Position numbers and translations under genes: made by a program. 49,215 nt of DNA from contig JASBTB010000065.1 in the NCBI GenBank assembly GCA_030148645.1, positions 1 to 49,215 of the forward strand, in the 5' to 3' direction. This stretch comes from Demequina sp. (GTDB taxonomy: Bacteria; Actinomycetota; Actinomycetes; Actinomycetales; Demequinaceae). This document shows positions 1-10,406 of this stretch, one piece after another; the first letter of the stretch is position 1; each line of letters begins with the position of its first letter. The notes under the pieces are model-generated. The model made no database searches. It saw nothing but the letters and a program-made list of their open reading frames with translations, and was not told where the DNA came from.

Positions 1-345
1 CTCCGCATAGCCGTTGAGCGCCTCGCTTTCGCTGAGTTCCGGGATGAGATTCGGCTCGAACACGTGAACGTCGGACTGTGTGGGGCCAGTGGAGCGGACG
101 ACGACGCTGCAGGGCAAGAGGACGCCAATCCTTGGGTCGGCGGCCAGAGCCCCTTCGGCGAGGGCGGGGTTGCACGCTCCCAGAATCGTGTACGGCTCAA
201 TGTGCGCATCCCTTTTGGCAAGGAGCGTTGCCTGCATGTCGATCTCCGTCAGGATGCCGAAGCCGTGGGCCGCGAGCGCCTCGCGGGTGCGCGTGACCGC
301 TTCGTCGTACGGCACGTCGAGGTGGACACTTCGTTGGAATTCCAT
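1..345 (-). CDS. DUF302 domain protein (3' end beyond window)
   Basis: The first 115 residues are in the window and the gene continues past base 1. The translation starts MEFQRSVHLDVPYDEAV and contains GFGILTEIDMQATL, ILGACNPALAEGAL and IGVLLPCSVVV, the typical DUF302 pattern including the conserved Cys of GACNP and the LLPC motif. The start is set by a strong Shine-Dalgarno (AAGGAGG, bases 351-357) six bases before the ATG. There is no signal peptide in the visible part. DUF302 proteins have no settled biochemical function, but they often sit in copper or other metal-stress gene groups. A CsoR-like palindrome at 515-528 upstream fits that. The copper role is inference; the family call is firm. 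Confidence 0.88.
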   Translation of the reverse strand, partial: MEFQRSVHLDVPYDEAVTRTREALAAHGFGILTEIDMQATLLAKRDAHIEPYTILGACNPALAEGALAADPRIGVLLPCSVVVRSTGPTQSDVHVFEPNLIPELSESEALNGYAE

Positions 346-514
346 CGGTTCCTCCTTGGTAGAACTTCACCGACTCAGTCGTACTGGCCGGTGTCCGCAC
401 GATGCGGATCTGGCGGGAATAGCCTCGCTGCGCCATCGCGGCACCGGTGAGTTCAACTGAGACCGCGTCGCTGTGACGTGGACGCTGGCTCCCGGCCGAA
501 GCATGCTGATGCCA

Positions 515-528
515 TACCCCCTAGGGTA
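515..528. promoter_or_regulatory. CsoR-like metal-sensor operator
   Basis: TACCCCCTAGGGTA is a perfect inverted repeat of the form TACCC-N4-GGGTA, followed by a further CCCCGTAT. CsoR-family copper sensors bind GC-rich palindromes with ATACCC/GGGTAT arms. The right half overlaps a candidate minus-strand -10 (TACCCT, 523-528) lying 18 bp from TTGCGC (547-552), so a bound repressor would block transcription towards the DUF302 gene, 170 bp away. The sequence is seen directly; the binding protein is inferred. Confidence 0.5.
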
Positions 529-693
529 CCCCGTATCGTGTGGGTAGCGCAATATTCGGCCACCCCGCACTCGACCGCACCCACCGTGAACTGGGGGTGT
601 CGTTGCTCCGATCCGTCCAGCGCAACGGGCCGCGCCCCCTACCGGAGCCCCACCACCGTAGGGACACACGTGGCCCGACGCGCGGTGAAGCGC

Positions 694-699
694 GATACT
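694..699 (+). promoter_or_regulatory. Candidate -10 for leaderless mgsA
   Basis: GATACT lies six bases before the ATG at 706, the right distance for a transcript starting at the A of the start codon. The -35 region is weak. There is no good Shine-Dalgarno before 706. Confidence 0.35.
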
Positions 700-705
700 T
701 GGCGC

Positions 706-1179
706 ATGGCCGAATCCAGCGCAAAGCGCACGAACGAAGCACAACGCCACATTGCTCTCGTGGCTCACGACAACAAGAAGGTCGACCTGCTCGAGTGGGC
801 TGGGTTCAACAAGGGCACTCTTGCGAAGCATCAACTCTATGCGACAGGCACCACGGGCACGATGCTCGAATTCGAGTTGGGCCTCAAGGTCAACCGCTTC
901 TTGTCCGGACCGGTGGGAGGCGACCAGCAGATCGGCGCCAAGATCGCGGAGGGCGGCATCGACACGCTGATCTTCTTCTGGGACCCCCTGGAGGCTCAGC
1001 CTCACGATCCCGACGTGAAGGCGCTCCTGCGCATCGGTGCGGTGTGGAACATCCCGATGGCCTCGAACGTGGCCACCGCAGACTTCCTCATCTCATCGCC
1101 GCTGTTCGCCGAATCGTACGCCCGTGCAGTCCCCGACTTGGGCGACCGCGATTGGGCGACGTTGCGCGAATCGCACTGA
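706..1179 (+). CDS. mgsA: Methylglyoxal synthase
   Basis: Converts dihydroxyacetone phosphate to methylglyoxal and phosphate in the cytoplasm, a glycolytic bypass that relieves phosphate limitation or sugar-phosphate stress. The 157-aa product aligns along its length with the family: [11 protein letters not shown] (residues 15-25) with the catalytic His-Asp, [39 protein letters not shown] and [14 protein letters not shown]. The open frame runs upstream to 478. I chose ATG 706 because it gives the family length and lies six bases after GATACT; GTG codons at 670 and 685 are alternatives. It is divergent from the DUF302 gene and convergent with sucrose phosphorylase. No glyoxalase gene is nearby. 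Confidence 0.93.
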   Translation: MAESSAKRTNEAQRHIALVAHDNKKVDLLEWAGFNKGTLAKHQLYATGTTGTMLEFELGLKVNRFLSGPVGGDQQIGAKIAEGGIDTLIFFWDPLEAQPHDPDVKALLRIGAVWNIPMASNVATADFLISSPLFAESYARAVPDLGDRDWATLRESH

Positions 1180-1205
1180 TTTCGCCAGGCCCAACGCATC
1201 TGTAC

Positions 1206-2699
1206 CTAACTCAAGCCGGGCGGATCCGTGAGCAGGTCGTCCGTGTGCCCCTGCACGCCCTGGTGCGACCACGAAAGGCTGACCGAGGCGTCGCCGACAT
1301 TGACCGTCAACTCGGCCCAGTCGCGCCAATCCTTCCAATGCAGCGTAAGCACCGACGCGTCCTGCGACATCCCGAACACGTGATCGCCATCGAACACGGA
1401 GAACTCAGTGCGAAACCTACACAACGCCATGAGGGCCACCACCACGGGACGTGTGAGATCGGCCGCAATTTCGCCCCACGCGTAATAGTGGCGATTGACG
1501 TCGCGGCCAATGCCGGTGCGCTGGAGGAGTTCCACGTCGTTGCGACCCGCGAGCGCCCCCACGTAATACACCTGCGGAACGCCCGGCACGAAGAACTGAA
1601 TGGCGCGTGCCGCAAGGTAGGCGCGGTCGTTGGCGCCGAGGGCATCGTAGAACGTACAGTTCACCTGGTACAGGTCCAGGTTGGAGGCAGCTGCCCCGGT
1701 CGCCAAACTGCTCGATCCTGCCGACTTGGCGTGAATGGTACTGACGAGCGCATCGATTGCCTCGGGTGGCAGCAGTCCGGGACTGCCGGGGTCCGCCTGA
1801 TCCGCCCCGACATCAATCACGCCGATGCCATCGTGGGTGTCCAGGACGGTCACGGCGTTGTCGGGCCGCACCTTGAGCCACTCGTGAAGCGCTGTGGCGT
1901 CGCCCGTGTACAAGGAGTGCAGCACCAAGGCAGGCAAGGCAAAATCGTAGACCCTGTCCACGGCACGGCCAATCTCAATCTGCCGACGATAGTACGAATG
2001 CACTTCCACCAGCACCTCGAGTTTCCGGGAGCGCGCCTTCGCCGTGAACTGGGAGATGAATGCGAAGGTGTCCGCCGTCATGAATGAGGAGGTACCTGGG
2101 GTCTTGATCGCGTAGCCAACTGCGTCCAGGCGCACGACAGTGGCCCCGGAGGCGGCGACCGCGTCAAGGATGGTATCGAGGTAGCGCTGGGTGACGGGAT
2201 GGGAGACATCGATGTCGATCTGCTGGGGTGTGAAGGTTGTCCAGACGAGCCTCAATTCCCCGTCCACACGATACGGAGTGAAGGGCAGGCCCGGCCGGGG
2301 TCGGTAGATCGTGGTCAGTTCCGCCTCACGTGCGCCAGCAGGGAACACCGTCGACATGGTGAGGAACATGCCGTCGTACGGCGACGCCGCTCCTGTGTCC
2401 CGCCAATCGGTAAATGCCGCCGACGAACTTGAGACGTGGTTGACAATGACATCGACCATCACGTCGTGCCGGTGAGCGAGCGCGGACACGTCCTGCCAGG
2501 TACCCAGCCGCGGGTCCACCTGGGTGTGGTCGACGGGGTCAAAACCGGCGTCGGCGCCGTCGAATGGCGTGAAGAAGGGCAGGACGTGCACACCTGCGAA
2601 TGCGCCCGCCCACGGTTCGCTCGCCAGCAGTTTCGCCAGGCCCGGCAGATCGCCGGCAAGCCGATCGGCGTAGGCAATGAGTTGGACGGCGTTGCGCAT
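1206..2699 (-). CDS. Sucrose phosphorylase (GH13_18)
   Basis: Splits sucrose with phosphate into glucose 1-phosphate and fructose, a cytoplasmic route that saves ATP. The 497-aa protein closely matches the Bifidobacterium enzyme: VQLIAYADRL at the start, GVHVLPFFTPFDGADAGFDP, the nucleophile in VVRLDAVGYA (Asp192), the acid/base in VEVHSYY (Glu232), DTHDGIGVIDVGADQ (Asp290), and GVPQVYYVGALAGRND. Two ATGs are adjacent (2702 and 2699). I chose 2699 because AGGAG lies five bases before it and because it puts the catalytic residues at exactly the positions used for the Bifidobacterium protein. There is no signal peptide. No sugar transporter or fructokinase is in the window, so sucrose uptake must be encoded elsewhere. 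Confidence 0.93.
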   Translation of the reverse strand: MRNAVQLIAYADRLAGDLPGLAKLLASEPWAGAFAGVHVLPFFTPFDGADAGFDPVDHTQVDPRLGTWQDVSALAHRHDVMVDVIVNHVSSSSAAFTDWRDTGAASPYDGMFLTMSTVFPAGAREAELTTIYRPRPGLPFTPYRVDGELRLVWTTFTPQQIDIDVSHPVTQRYLDTILDAVAASGATVVRLDAVGYAIKTPGTSSFMTADTFAFISQFTAKARSRKLEVLVEVHSYYRRQIEIGRAVDRVYDFALPALVLHSLYTGDATALHEWLKVRPDNAVTVLDTHDGIGVIDVGADQADPGSPGLLPPEAIDALVSTIHAKSAGSSSLATGAAASNLDLYQVNCTFYDALGANDRAYLAARAIQFFVPGVPQVYYVGALAGRNDVELLQRTGIGRDVNRHYYAWGEIAADLTRPVVVALMALCRFRTEFSVFDGDHVFGMSQDASVLTLHWKDWRDWAELTVNVGDASVSLSWSHQGVQGHTDDLLTDPPGLS

Positions 2700-2805
2700 C
2701 ATAACTCCTACTCCCCTCCTGCGTCCGGCTGCCCGCAGCAGCGAATCAAGGACATTGCCACCCCCTCGCCTCCACTCTACGGTGGCCCGGCCCGTGGTGC
2801 GCGAA

Positions 2806-2843
2806 GTCAGGGGCCCACCCATTCGCGTTGGCGGGCCCCTGAC
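2806..2843 (-). terminator. Strong hairpin downstream of pyk
   Basis: Two perfect 11-base arms, GTCAGGGGCCC (2806-2816) and GGGCCCCTGAC (2833-2843), enclose a 16-base loop. The hairpin begins 12 bases past the pyk stop codon. It has no U-run, as is common in actinobacteria. It probably ends the long minus-strand array before sucrose phosphorylase. Confidence 0.7.
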
Positions 2844-2855
2844 CTCGCTGCGGGG

Positions 2856-4274
2856 CTAACTACGCACCTGACCGACCTTGTGCACGAAGATGGAGTTGGT
2901 CGTTCCGGGCACTCCCATGGGGGTTCCGGACACGATGACGAGGTACTCGCCATCGACCGCTCGGCCGGTTTCCTTCAACAGCGAGTCGACGTTGGCGACC
3001 ATCTCGTCAGTCGTCTCCGCCTTCGCGACGAGTTCCGCCTTGACGCCCCACGACAGCGCGAGGCGCTTCTGGGTCTTCGCGTTCGGCGTCAGCGCGATCA
3101 TGGGCTTCTCGGGGCGCAGGCGCGACATGCGCTGAGCCGAGTCGCCTGATTGCGTGAACGTGACGATGTACTTGACGTCGAGTCTTTCCGCGATGTCAGC
3201 GGCCGCGTGCGTGATCGCTCCGCCACGGGTCTTCGGAACCGCCGTATAGGGTGCGATCCGGTGGCGGCCCTTCTCTTCCGTGTTCTTGATGATGCGGGCC
3301 ATCGTCTCGACCGTGATGATCGGGAATTCGCCTACCGATGTCTCTCCCGAGAGCATCACGGCGTCGGCGCCGTCGAGAATGGCATTCGCACAGTCGGAGG
3401 TCTCGGCCCGAGTCGGAACCGGCGAGTGTGTCATGGACTCGAGCACCTGTGTGGCCACGATGACGGGCTTGGCCTGCGATCGGCACATTTCGATAGCGAG
3501 TTTTTGGACGAGCGGCACATCTTCGAGCGGCAGTTCGACGCCGAGGTCGCCGCGCGCCACCATCACACCGTCGAACGCGTCGACAATCTCTTCGAGGTTG
3601 GCGACGGCCTGGGGCTTTTCTACCTTGGCGATGACGGGCAGTGTGATGCCCTCTTCGGCCATGATTCGCGCGACGTCGGCATAGTCGGCCGCAGAACGGA
3701 CGAACGACAGAGCAATAAAGTCGGCGCCGATCTTCAGACCCCAGCGCAAGTCCTCTTCATCCTTGTCGGACAACGCAGGGACCGACACGGCCACACCGGG
3801 AAGATTGATGCCCTTGTTGTTGGACACCGGGCCGGGAACGATCACCTTCGTGACCACGTCGGTGTCGCCCACCTCGGTCACCTCAAGACGTACCTTGCCG
3901 TCGTCGATCAGCAGCGAGTCGCCGACGTTGCAGTCGCGGGGTAAGCCTTTGAATGTCGTACTGCTGATGTCCTTCGTGCCGACCACGTCGCGCGTCGTGA
4001 TGGTGAACACATCGCCGACCGCGAGGTCGTGCGGGCCGTCGGCAAACTTTCCCAAGCGGATCTTCGGGCCCTGCAAATCCACGAGCACGGCCACGTTCCG
4101 GCCAGCCTCCTGCGCGGCCTGGCGCACGTTGTTGTATACCTGCTCGTGCTCCTGCGCGCTGCCGTGGGAGCGGTTGATGCGGGCGACATCCATCCCCGCA
4201 TTCACCAGCTTGCGCATGTTCTCCAACGAGGCCGTTGCCGGGCCGATGGTGCAGACGATCTTGGCGTTTCGCAT
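2856..4274 (-). CDS. pyk: Pyruvate kinase
   Basis: Catalyses the last glycolytic step, phosphoenolpyruvate plus ADP to pyruvate plus ATP, in the cytoplasm. The 472-aa product begins MRNAKIVCTIGPA and carries MDVARINRSHG, AVLVDLQGPKIR, the Mg-binding loop MVARGDLGVELP, KPVIVATQVLESM and ADAVMLSGETSVGEFP, then the C-terminal allosteric domain. Length is normal. ATG 4274 is preceded by GGAG only three bases away and also by TAGGTT (4282-4287) seven bases away, so it may be made from a leaderless mRNA starting inside the gap after gltD. It lies 19 bp after gltD and is the last gene before the hairpin at 2806-2843. Confidence 0.96.
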   Translation of the reverse strand: MRNAKIVCTIGPATASLENMRKLVNAGMDVARINRSHGSAQEHEQVYNNVRQAAQEAGRNVAVLVDLQGPKIRLGKFADGPHDLAVGDVFTITTRDVVGTKDISSTTFKGLPRDCNVGDSLLIDDGKVRLEVTEVGDTDVVTKVIVPGPVSNNKGINLPGVAVSVPALSDKDEEDLRWGLKIGADFIALSFVRSAADYADVARIMAEEGITLPVIAKVEKPQAVANLEEIVDAFDGVMVARGDLGVELPLEDVPLVQKLAIEMCRSQAKPVIVATQVLESMTHSPVPTRAETSDCANAILDGADAVMLSGETSVGEFPIITVETMARIIKNTEEKGRHRIAPYTAVPKTRGGAITHAAADIAERLDVKYIVTFTQSGDSAQRMSRLRPEKPMIALTPNAKTQKRLALSWGVKAELVAKAETTDEMVANVDSLLKETGRAVDGEYLVIVSGTPMGVPGTTNSIFVHKVGQVRS

Positions 4275-4281
4275 GTTCTCC

Positions 4282-4287
4282 AACCTA
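4282..4287 (-). promoter_or_regulatory. Candidate -10 for pyk
   Basis: The minus strand reads TAGGTT, then seven bases, then the pyk ATG. It fits the TAnnnT-N6-8-start pattern seen at many genes here. Its -35 would lie inside the 3' end of gltD, giving pyk transcription independent of GOGAT. Confidence 0.45.
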
Positions 4288-4293
4288 GGGTTT

Positions 4294-5763
4294 TCAGGCC
4301 CGCAACGCGAGGGTTCTCGCATTCACGGGTGCCGGCAACTCGGTGTCGCCGGTGAGGTATGTATCGATCGCGGCCGCTGCGGCCCGCCCTTCGGCAATGG
4401 CCCACACCACGAGCGATTGGCCGCGCCCCGCGTCGCCCGCAACGAACACGCCGTCGACTGCCGTAGCGAACTGGTCATTGCGCGCGACGGTGCCGCGGGG
4501 AGTGAAACCGATGTGTTCCAACTGTCCCAGAGTGTCGCGCTGTGGTCCGCTGAAGCCCATCGCCAGAAGCACGAGATCCGCGGGAATCTCCTCCTCCGTG
4601 CCTGGGGCTGGCCCGCGGGTGCCGTCCGGCATGATCTGGGTGCGGGCCAGGCGCAGCGTCGTGACATGTTCGTTCTCGTCGGCCAGGAACTCGACGCTCG
4701 AGGCGAGGAACTTGCGCTGCCCACCCTCTTCGTGCGAACTCGAGACATCGAACAAGACCGGATGCGTGGGCCACGGCTGCGACCTTGGGTCTCGTTGCTC
4801 GGGCGGGCGAACACCAATCGCAAGCGTCGTCACCGACTTGGCGCCTTGACGTAGCGCGGTGCCGAGGCAGTCCGAGCCCGTATCGCCGCCGCCGATGATG
4901 ATCACGTGCTTGTCCTTCGCGGTGATCTGGCGCTCGACGGTGTCGCCCGCTACCACCTTGTTGCTCTGGGTGAGGTAAGGCATCGCAAAGTGGATGCCCC
5001 TATAGCGTCGCCCAGGAATGGGCAGATCGCGCGGGACGGTGGACCCAGTACAAATCAGGACGGCGTCGTAGCGGGCCCGTAGGTCGTCCCACTTGATGTC
5101 CTTGCCGATCTCCACAGACGTGCGGAATCGTGTGCCCTCGGCCACCATCTGCTCTACGCGGCGATCGATGTGGATCTTCTCCATCTTGAAGTCGGGCACG
5201 CCGTATCGCATGAGGCCGCCGATGCGGTCGTCCTTCTCGTAGACGGCGACGGTGTGGCCCGCCCGGGTGAGTTGTTGGGCGGCGGCCATTCCCGCTGGAC
5301 CGGAACCGACGACGGCGACGGTCTTGCCCGTCTGTCGGGTCGCCTCGATCGGCTGCACCGTGCCACGTTCGAACGCCTTGTCGATGATCGAGACCTCAAT
5401 GTGCTTGATGGTCACCGCGGGCTGGTTGATGCTCAACACGCAACTGGTCTCGCATGGCGCCGGGCAAATACGTCCCGTGAACTCGGGAAAGTTGTTGGTC
5501 GCGTGCAGGCGATCCGCGGCGTCGTCCCATTGGCCGCGCCACACCAGGTCATTCCATTCGGGGATGAGATTGCCAAGGGGGCATCCCTGGTGACAGAACG
5601 GGATCCCACAGTCCATGCAACGCCCAGCCTGGCGGTTGAGGGCCTCGGGATCCTTATCGAGTTCGTCCTTGACGTACTTCCAGTCCATGAGGCGTACCGG
5701 TACCGGGCGGCTCTTGGGGAGCTCCCGGTCGCGGTGCTTCAGAAATCCACGGGGGTCAGCCAC
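4294..5763 (-). CDS. gltD: Glutamate synthase (NADPH) small subunit
   Basis: The FAD-containing subunit of GOGAT passes electrons from NADPH to the large subunit. The 489-aa product has the N-terminal Fe-S region [17 protein letters not shown] (from about residue 50) with [10 protein letters not shown] following, the FAD-binding [15 protein letters not shown] near 150, the NADPH-binding [18 protein letters not shown] near 290, and [19 protein letters not shown] near the C-terminus. Its start overlaps the gltB stop by 8 bp, so the subunits are translationally coupled. Length is typical. Confidence 0.96.
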   Translation of the reverse strand: MADPRGFLKHRDRELPKSRPVPVRLMDWKYVKDELDKDPEALNRQAGRCMDCGIPFCHQGCPLGNLIPEWNDLVWRGQWDDAADRLHATNNFPEFTGRICPAPCETSCVLSINQPAVTIKHIEVSIIDKAFERGTVQPIEATRQTGKTVAVVGSGPAGMAAAQQLTRAGHTVAVYEKDDRIGGLMRYGVPDFKMEKIHIDRRVEQMVAEGTRFRTSVEIGKDIKWDDLRARYDAVLICTGSTVPRDLPIPGRRYRGIHFAMPYLTQSNKVVAGDTVERQITAKDKHVIIIGGGDTGSDCLGTALRQGAKSVTTLAIGVRPPEQRDPRSQPWPTHPVLFDVSSSHEEGGQRKFLASSVEFLADENEHVTTLRLARTQIMPDGTRGPAPGTEEEIPADLVLLAMGFSGPQRDTLGQLEHIGFTPRGTVARNDQFATAVDGVFVAGDAGRGQSLVVWAIAEGRAAAAAIDTYLTGDTELPAPVNARTLALRA

Positions 5764-8700
5764 CGGTCACCTCCAAGAAGTCGGCCCAAGCACCCGGCGC
5801 GTGAAGGTCCTGCCCCTTGGCGTCGAGTTTCGCGAGCGCCTCACGCACCCGCGCATACTGTGCTGGCAACACGCGAGTGAAACGCTCGGCCGAGGTCTCC
5901 CAGTTGGTGAGCAGTTCGCGTCCGCGCGGCGAGTCTGTCTCGGCCACGTGAGCTTCGATGAGCGTACGGACGATGATGACGTCCTCCGGGTCGAGCGGGC
6001 TGAGCGTCAATTCCCCGGAGTCCAGGGCGGCCGTGTTGACGCGCTCGCGGCGCAGATCCAGCACGTAGGCAGTGCCCCCCGACATTCCGGCGCCGAAGTT
6101 GCGGCCCGTGCGGCCAAGGATCACGGCGGTTCCGCCGGTCATGTACTCGAGCCCATGGTCGCCCACGCCTTCCACCACGGCGGACGCTCCCGAGTTGCGC
6201 ACCAAGAAGCGTTCGCCCACTTGGCCGCGCAGCAGGATCTGGCCGCTCGTCGCGCCATATCCGATGACGTTTCCGGCGATGACGTCGAGCGCGTCATTGA
6301 GCGCCGCCGACTTGTCGGGACGAACGATGACGCGGCCACCGGAAAGGCCCTTGGCCACGTAGTCGTTCGCGTCGCCAAAGATCCTCAGCGTGATGCCCTT
6401 GGGCACAAACGCTCCGAACGATTGGCCGGCAGAACCGGTGAAGTCAATGGAGATTGTGTCATCCGGGAGGCCCTCGCCTTTGTAGCGGGTGGTCACCTCG
6501 TAGCCGAGCATGGTGCCGACGGTGCGGTGGGTATTGCGCACATCGTGAACGAGCCTGACGGGAGTTCCCTTCTCGAGGGCGGCTTGCGACTGCCTGATGA
6601 GCGTGATGTCGAGTGCCTTGTCGAGCCCGTGGTCCTGAGTGGTCGACTGGTGGAGGTTCGCCCCCTCGGGGGGCGCTGCTAGCAGGGGTGCCAGGTCCAG
6701 TCCCTGAGCCTTCCAGTGGTCGATCGCTGCCCGGGTGTCGAGCATCTCCACGTGACCCACCGCATCCTCGATGGAGCGCAAGCCCAACCGCGCCAACAGT
6801 TCGCGCACCTGCTGGGCGATGAACTCGAAGAACGTCTCCACGAACTCTGGCTTGCCGGTGAATCGATCACGAAGTTCCGGATTCTGGGTGGCCACGCCCA
6901 CCGGGCATGTGTCCTTGTGACACACACGCATCATGACGCAACCGGACACCACAAGCGGAGCGGTGGCAAAGCCAAACTCCTCCGCACCCAGCAGAGCCGC
7001 CATCACCACGTCGCGGCCCGTCTTCAACTGGCCATCGACTTGAACCACGATGCGGTCGCGCAGATCGTTGCGCACCAAGGTCTGTTGGGTGTCAGCCAGG
7101 CCGATCTCCCATGGCGCCCCCGCGTGTTTCAGCGAATTCAGCGGACTGGCGCCGGTTCCGCCGTCGGAGCCCGAGATGAGCACCACGTCTGACTTGCACT
7201 TGGCGACGCCGGCGGCGATGGTCCCGACGCCGACCTCGGACACGAGTTTGGTGTGCACACGCGCCTTGGGGTTGGAGTTCTTCAGGTCGTGAATGAGTTG
7301 CTTGAGGTCCTCGATCGAGTAGATGTCGTGGTGAGGCGGCGGGGAGATGAGGCCCACTCCGGGAGTGGAGTGTCGCGTCTTGGCCACCCACGGATACACC
7401 TTCGCGCCCGGGAGCTGTCCACCCTCGCCCGGCTTGGCGCCCTGGGCGAGTTTGATCTGCAGGTCATCGGCGTTCACCAGATACTCGCTTGTCACGCCGA
7501 AGCGACCGGAGGCCACCTGTTTGATGGCGCTGCGCCGCTGAGGGTCATACAGCCGCTCGGGAGACTCTCCTCCCTCACCCGTGTTGGACTTCCCCCCGAT
7601 CTTGTTCATGGCAATGGCGAGCGTCTCGTGCGCTTCCTGCGAGATAGACCCGTAGGACATTGCCCCGGTGGTGAAGCGTTTGACGATGTCGCGTACGGGT
7701 TCCACCTCTTCGATCGGGATGGGTTCCCGGTCCGACACGAAGTCGAGCAATCCCCGCAGGGTCATGAGTCGCTTGGATTGGTTGTTGACCCGCTCGGCGT
7801 AGTCGTTGAACACGGCGTACTGACGCGTGCGAGTCGAGTGTTGGAGTGTGAAAACCGTCTCCGGGTCAAACAGGTGCTCCTCGCCGTCGCGGCGCCACTG
7901 GTACTCGCCGCCCGAGTTGAGGCGGCGGTGGGCGGGACGCTGTCCCGACGCCGGGTAGGCATCGGCGTGGCGTTGGGCCACTTCGTGCGCAATGACGTCG
8001 AGGCCCACCCCGTCGATCTGGCTGGGCGTACCGGCGAAATGCAGGTTGACCAGGTCTCGCGACAGGCCGAGAGCCTCGAAAACCTGAGCTCCGCGATACG
8101 ACGCGATCGTCGAAATACCCATCTTCGACATGATCTTGAGGACGCCCTTGCCTAGCGCCTTGATGAGGTTCTTGACGGCCTGCTCTGCGGTGATGCCTGT
8201 GATGTATCCGCGGCGAACCAGGTCCTCGACGGTCTCCATGGCGAGGTACGGGTTGACTGCGCCGGCGCCGTAGCCCACCAGGAGCGCCACGTGGTGCACC
8301 TCCCGCACGTCCCCAGCCTCGACGACCAGCGAGAGTTGGGTGCGACTGTGCTGACGCACCAGGTGGTGATGCACGGCGGATGTCAGCAGGAGTGACGGAA
8401 TCGGCGCGCGGTCGGCGTCCGAGTCGCGGTCGGACAGAATCAGGAAGCTGACGCCGTCTTCGAGCGCGCGGTCCACCTCGCCGAAGATTTCCTCGAGCCG
8501 CGTCTCGAGCCCGCGCCCACCGGCATGGACGTCGTACAGCCCCTGAATGCGTCGGGATGAGAACACGCCCCGCAGCGAGGGGTCGGCGTCAATGTGGATG
8601 ATCTTGGCGAGTTCGTCATTGTCGATCACCGGGAAGTCGAGGATGACCTTACGGGCGTGCTCCGGTATTCCTGCGAGCAGGTTCGGCTCGGGACCGATCG

Positions 8701-10288
8701 CGCCACCGATCGCCGTGACGATTTCCTCCCGGATGGCGTCCAAGGGCGGGTTCGTGACTTGGGCGAAAATCTGGGTGAAGTAGTCGAACAGCAGTTTCGG
8801 TCGGTTCGAGAGCACCGCGATCGGCGTGTCGGAGCCCATGGCGCCAATCGGTTCAGCCGACGTCCTCGCCATCGGCTCGAGGAGGACTTTGAGTTCTTCT
8901 TCCGTATAGCCGAAGGCCCGCTGGCGTCGCACCACGGAGGCGCGCGAATGGGTGATGTGCTCCCGCTCGGGCAACTCGGACAGCCTGACGGCGTTTTCTG
9001 CGATCCACTGGGCGTACGGGTGTTCGGCTGCCAGCGCGGACTTCACCTCGTCGTCCTCGACGATGCGGCCAGCGGCGGTGTCCACCAACAGCATGCGCCC
9101 GGGTTGCAACCGGCCCTTTCGCACGATGCTCGCCGGGTCGATGTTCAGCAGGCCAGCCTCGGATCCACACACCACAAGACCGTCGTCCGTCACCCAGAAA
9201 CGTCCTGGACGCAACCCGTTGCGGTCCAGCGTTGCACCGATAAGCGTGCCGTCGGTGAAGTGCAGCGCGGCGGGACCGTCCCAAGGCTCGATGAGGGCCG
9301 AGTGATACTCGTAGAACGCCCGGCGTGCAGGGTCCATCTCCGTGTTGTTCTGCCATGCCTCGGGGATCATCATCAACACGGCGTGAGGCAGCGGCCGTCC
9401 GGCCAGGTGGAGCAGTTCCAACACTTCGTCGAACGACGCCGTGTCGGATGCCGACGGCGTGCACACGGGCAGGAGTTGCTGCACGTCGCCAAGCAGGTCG
9501 CAGTGCAGGCGTCCCTCGCGCGCGGCGATCCAGTTGCGGTTGCCGCGTACGGTGTTGATTTCACCGTTGTGCGCGATGAGGCGCAACGGCTGGGCCAACG
9601 GCCACGATGGGAAGGTGTTGGTGGAGAATCGCGAATGCACCAGGGCAAGTTCGGACGAATACAGCGGGTCGACCAGGTCAGGAAAGACCTGCTCCAGCTG
9701 ATAGGTGGTGAGCATGCCCTTGTAGGTCAGGGTGCGTGCCGACAGCGAGGCGAAGAACGGGCCGCCGGTGTTTTCCGCGCGCTTGCGCACCCGGTAGAGC
9801 CTACGGTCGAGGTCGATGTCGCTCAATTGGTCGGCCGCGACAAAGACCTGACGGAAGGTGGGCGCGGCCGCACGCGCCGACGGGCCGAGCGAATCGAGCA
9901 CGACTGGCACGTCGCGCCAGCCCACCACACGGGCTTGCTCGATCGCGGCCGCAGCCTCGAAGGCCGCGATCTCCTTGGCCTCATTGCCGGGCGTCAGGAA
10001 GGCAAGCCCGACACCATAGGAACCGTTCTCGGGCAGGTCGAAGTCTGTGACTGCCCGCAGGAACTCATGGGGGATCTGTGTCAGGATGCCGGCGCCGTCG
10101 CCTGTTTCCGTCTCTGCGCCCACAGCGCCGCGGTGTTCCAGGTTCTTCAGCGCAGTCAGGCCAAGATCGACGATGTCGCGCCCCGCGTGACCACGCAGCG
10201 TCGCCACAAAGGCGACGCCACACGCGTCATGCTCGTAGGCCGGGTCGTACAGTCCCGACGTGGGCTCGTCACCACCATACGTGGCCAT
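5756..10288 (-). CDS. gltB: Glutamate synthase (NADPH) large subunit
   Basis: Makes two glutamates from glutamine and 2-oxoglutarate, the main ammonia-assimilation step with glutamine synthetase. The 1510-aa protein starts at ATG 10288, chosen because AAGGA lies seven bases upstream; ten codons further upstream are open but lack a ribosome site. Cys23 in EHDACGVAF is the class II amidotransferase nucleophile, implying removal of a 22-residue propeptide. The central and FMN synthase domains carry [18 protein letters not shown]. The Fe-S cysteines are in [19 protein letters not shown], and the C-terminal beta-helix GXXGXXXG repeats end the protein. It is paired with gltD. Confidence 0.96.
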   Translation of the reverse strand: MATYGGDEPTSGLYDPAYEHDACGVAFVATLRGHAGRDIVDLGLTALKNLEHRGAVGAETETGDGAGILTQIPHEFLRAVTDFDLPENGSYGVGLAFLTPGNEAKEIAAFEAAAAIEQARVVGWRDVPVVLDSLGPSARAAAPTFRQVFVAADQLSDIDLDRRLYRVRKRAENTGGPFFASLSARTLTYKGMLTTYQLEQVFPDLVDPLYSSELALVHSRFSTNTFPSWPLAQPLRLIAHNGEINTVRGNRNWIAAREGRLHCDLLGDVQQLLPVCTPSASDTASFDEVLELLHLAGRPLPHAVLMMIPEAWQNNTEMDPARRAFYEYHSALIEPWDGPAALHFTDGTLIGATLDRNGLRPGRFWVTDDGLVVCGSEAGLLNIDPASIVRKGRLQPGRMLLVDTAAGRIVEDDEVKSALAAEHPYAQWIAENAVRLSELPEREHITHSRASVVRRQRAFGYTEEELKVLLEPMARTSAEPIGAMGSDTPIAVLSNRPKLLFDYFTQIFAQVTNPPLDAIREEIVTAIGGAIGPEPNLLAGIPEHARKVILDFPVIDNDELAKIIHIDADPSLRGVFSSRRIQGLYDVHAGGRGLETRLEEIFGEVDRALEDGVSFLILSDRDSDADRAPIPSLLLTSAVHHHLVRQHSRTQLSLVVEAGDVREVHHVALLVGYGAGAVNPYLAMETVEDLVRRGYITGITAEQAVKNLIKALGKGVLKIMSKMGISTIASYRGAQVFEALGLSRDLVNLHFAGTPSQIDGVGLDVIAHEVAQRHADAYPASGQRPAHRRLNSGGEYQWRRDGEEHLFDPETVFTLQHSTRTRQYAVFNDYAERVNNQSKRLMTLRGLLDFVSDREPIPIEEVEPVRDIVKRFTTGAMSYGSISQEAHETLAIAMNKIGGKSNTGEGGESPERLYDPQRRSAIKQVASGRFGVTSEYLVNADDLQIKLAQGAKPGEGGQLPGAKVYPWVAKTRHSTPGVGLISPPPHHDIYSIEDLKQLIHDLKNSNPKARVHTKLVSEVGVGTIAAGVAKCKSDVVLISGSDGGTGASPLNSLKHAGAPWEIGLADTQQTLVRNDLRDRIVVQVDGQLKTGRDVVMAALLGAEEFGFATAPLVVSGCVMMRVCHKDTCPVGVATQNPELRDRFTGKPEFVETFFEFIAQQVRELLARLGLRSIEDAVGHVEMLDTRAAIDHWKAQGLDLAPLLAAPPEGANLHQSTTQDHGLDKALDITLIRQSQAALEKGTPVRLVHDVRNTHRTVGTMLGYEVTTRYKGEGLPDDTISIDFTGSAGQSFGAFVPKGITLRIFGDANDYVAKGLSGGRVIVRPDKSAALNDALDVIAGNVIGYGATSGQILLRGQVGERFLVRNSGASAVVEGVGDHGLEYMTGGTAVILGRTGRNFGAGMSGGTAYVLDLRRERVNTAALDSGELTLSPLDPEDVIIVRTLIEAHVAETDSPRGRELLTNWETSAERFTRVLPAQYARVREALAKLDAKGQDLHAPGAWADFLEVTGG

Positions 10289-10406
10289 TACACCGTCCTT
10301 TGCCGTCCCGGCCAACGGCCGTGAACTTCTTCGTATCGGGGCGCCATCGACCCGGTGTACACGCGAACAGCCAGACTACCGCGTTCACCGCGGTCCGCCC
10401 GAACCG

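Larger units (their letters stand above)
346..705. other. Divergent intergenic region, DUF302 gene / mgsA
   Basis: This 360-bp gap separates two divergently transcribed genes. It holds the CsoR-like palindrome (515-528), a possible minus-strand promoter (-35 TTGCGC at 547-552, -10 TACCCT at 523-528) and a possible leaderless -10 for mgsA (694-699). Open frames crossing it, such as one on the minus strand at 197-436, have no ribosome-binding site or recognisable protein sequence. I see no additional gene. Confidence 0.6.

Noticed and set aside
197-436. 79-aa minus-strand open frame before the DUF302 gene
   Set aside because: It overlaps the DUF302 coding region in another frame, has no ribosome site, and its product looks like random GC-rich sequence.
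540-2087. 515-aa plus-strand open frame across mgsA and sucrose phosphorylase
   Set aside because: Its product is Arg/Pro/His-rich with no domain, and it is antisense to, or out of frame with, two clearly real genes.
8594-10324. 576-aa plus-strand open frame antisense to gltB
   Set aside because: High GC keeps antisense frames open. gltB matches its family over the whole region and this frame has no ribosome site or domain.
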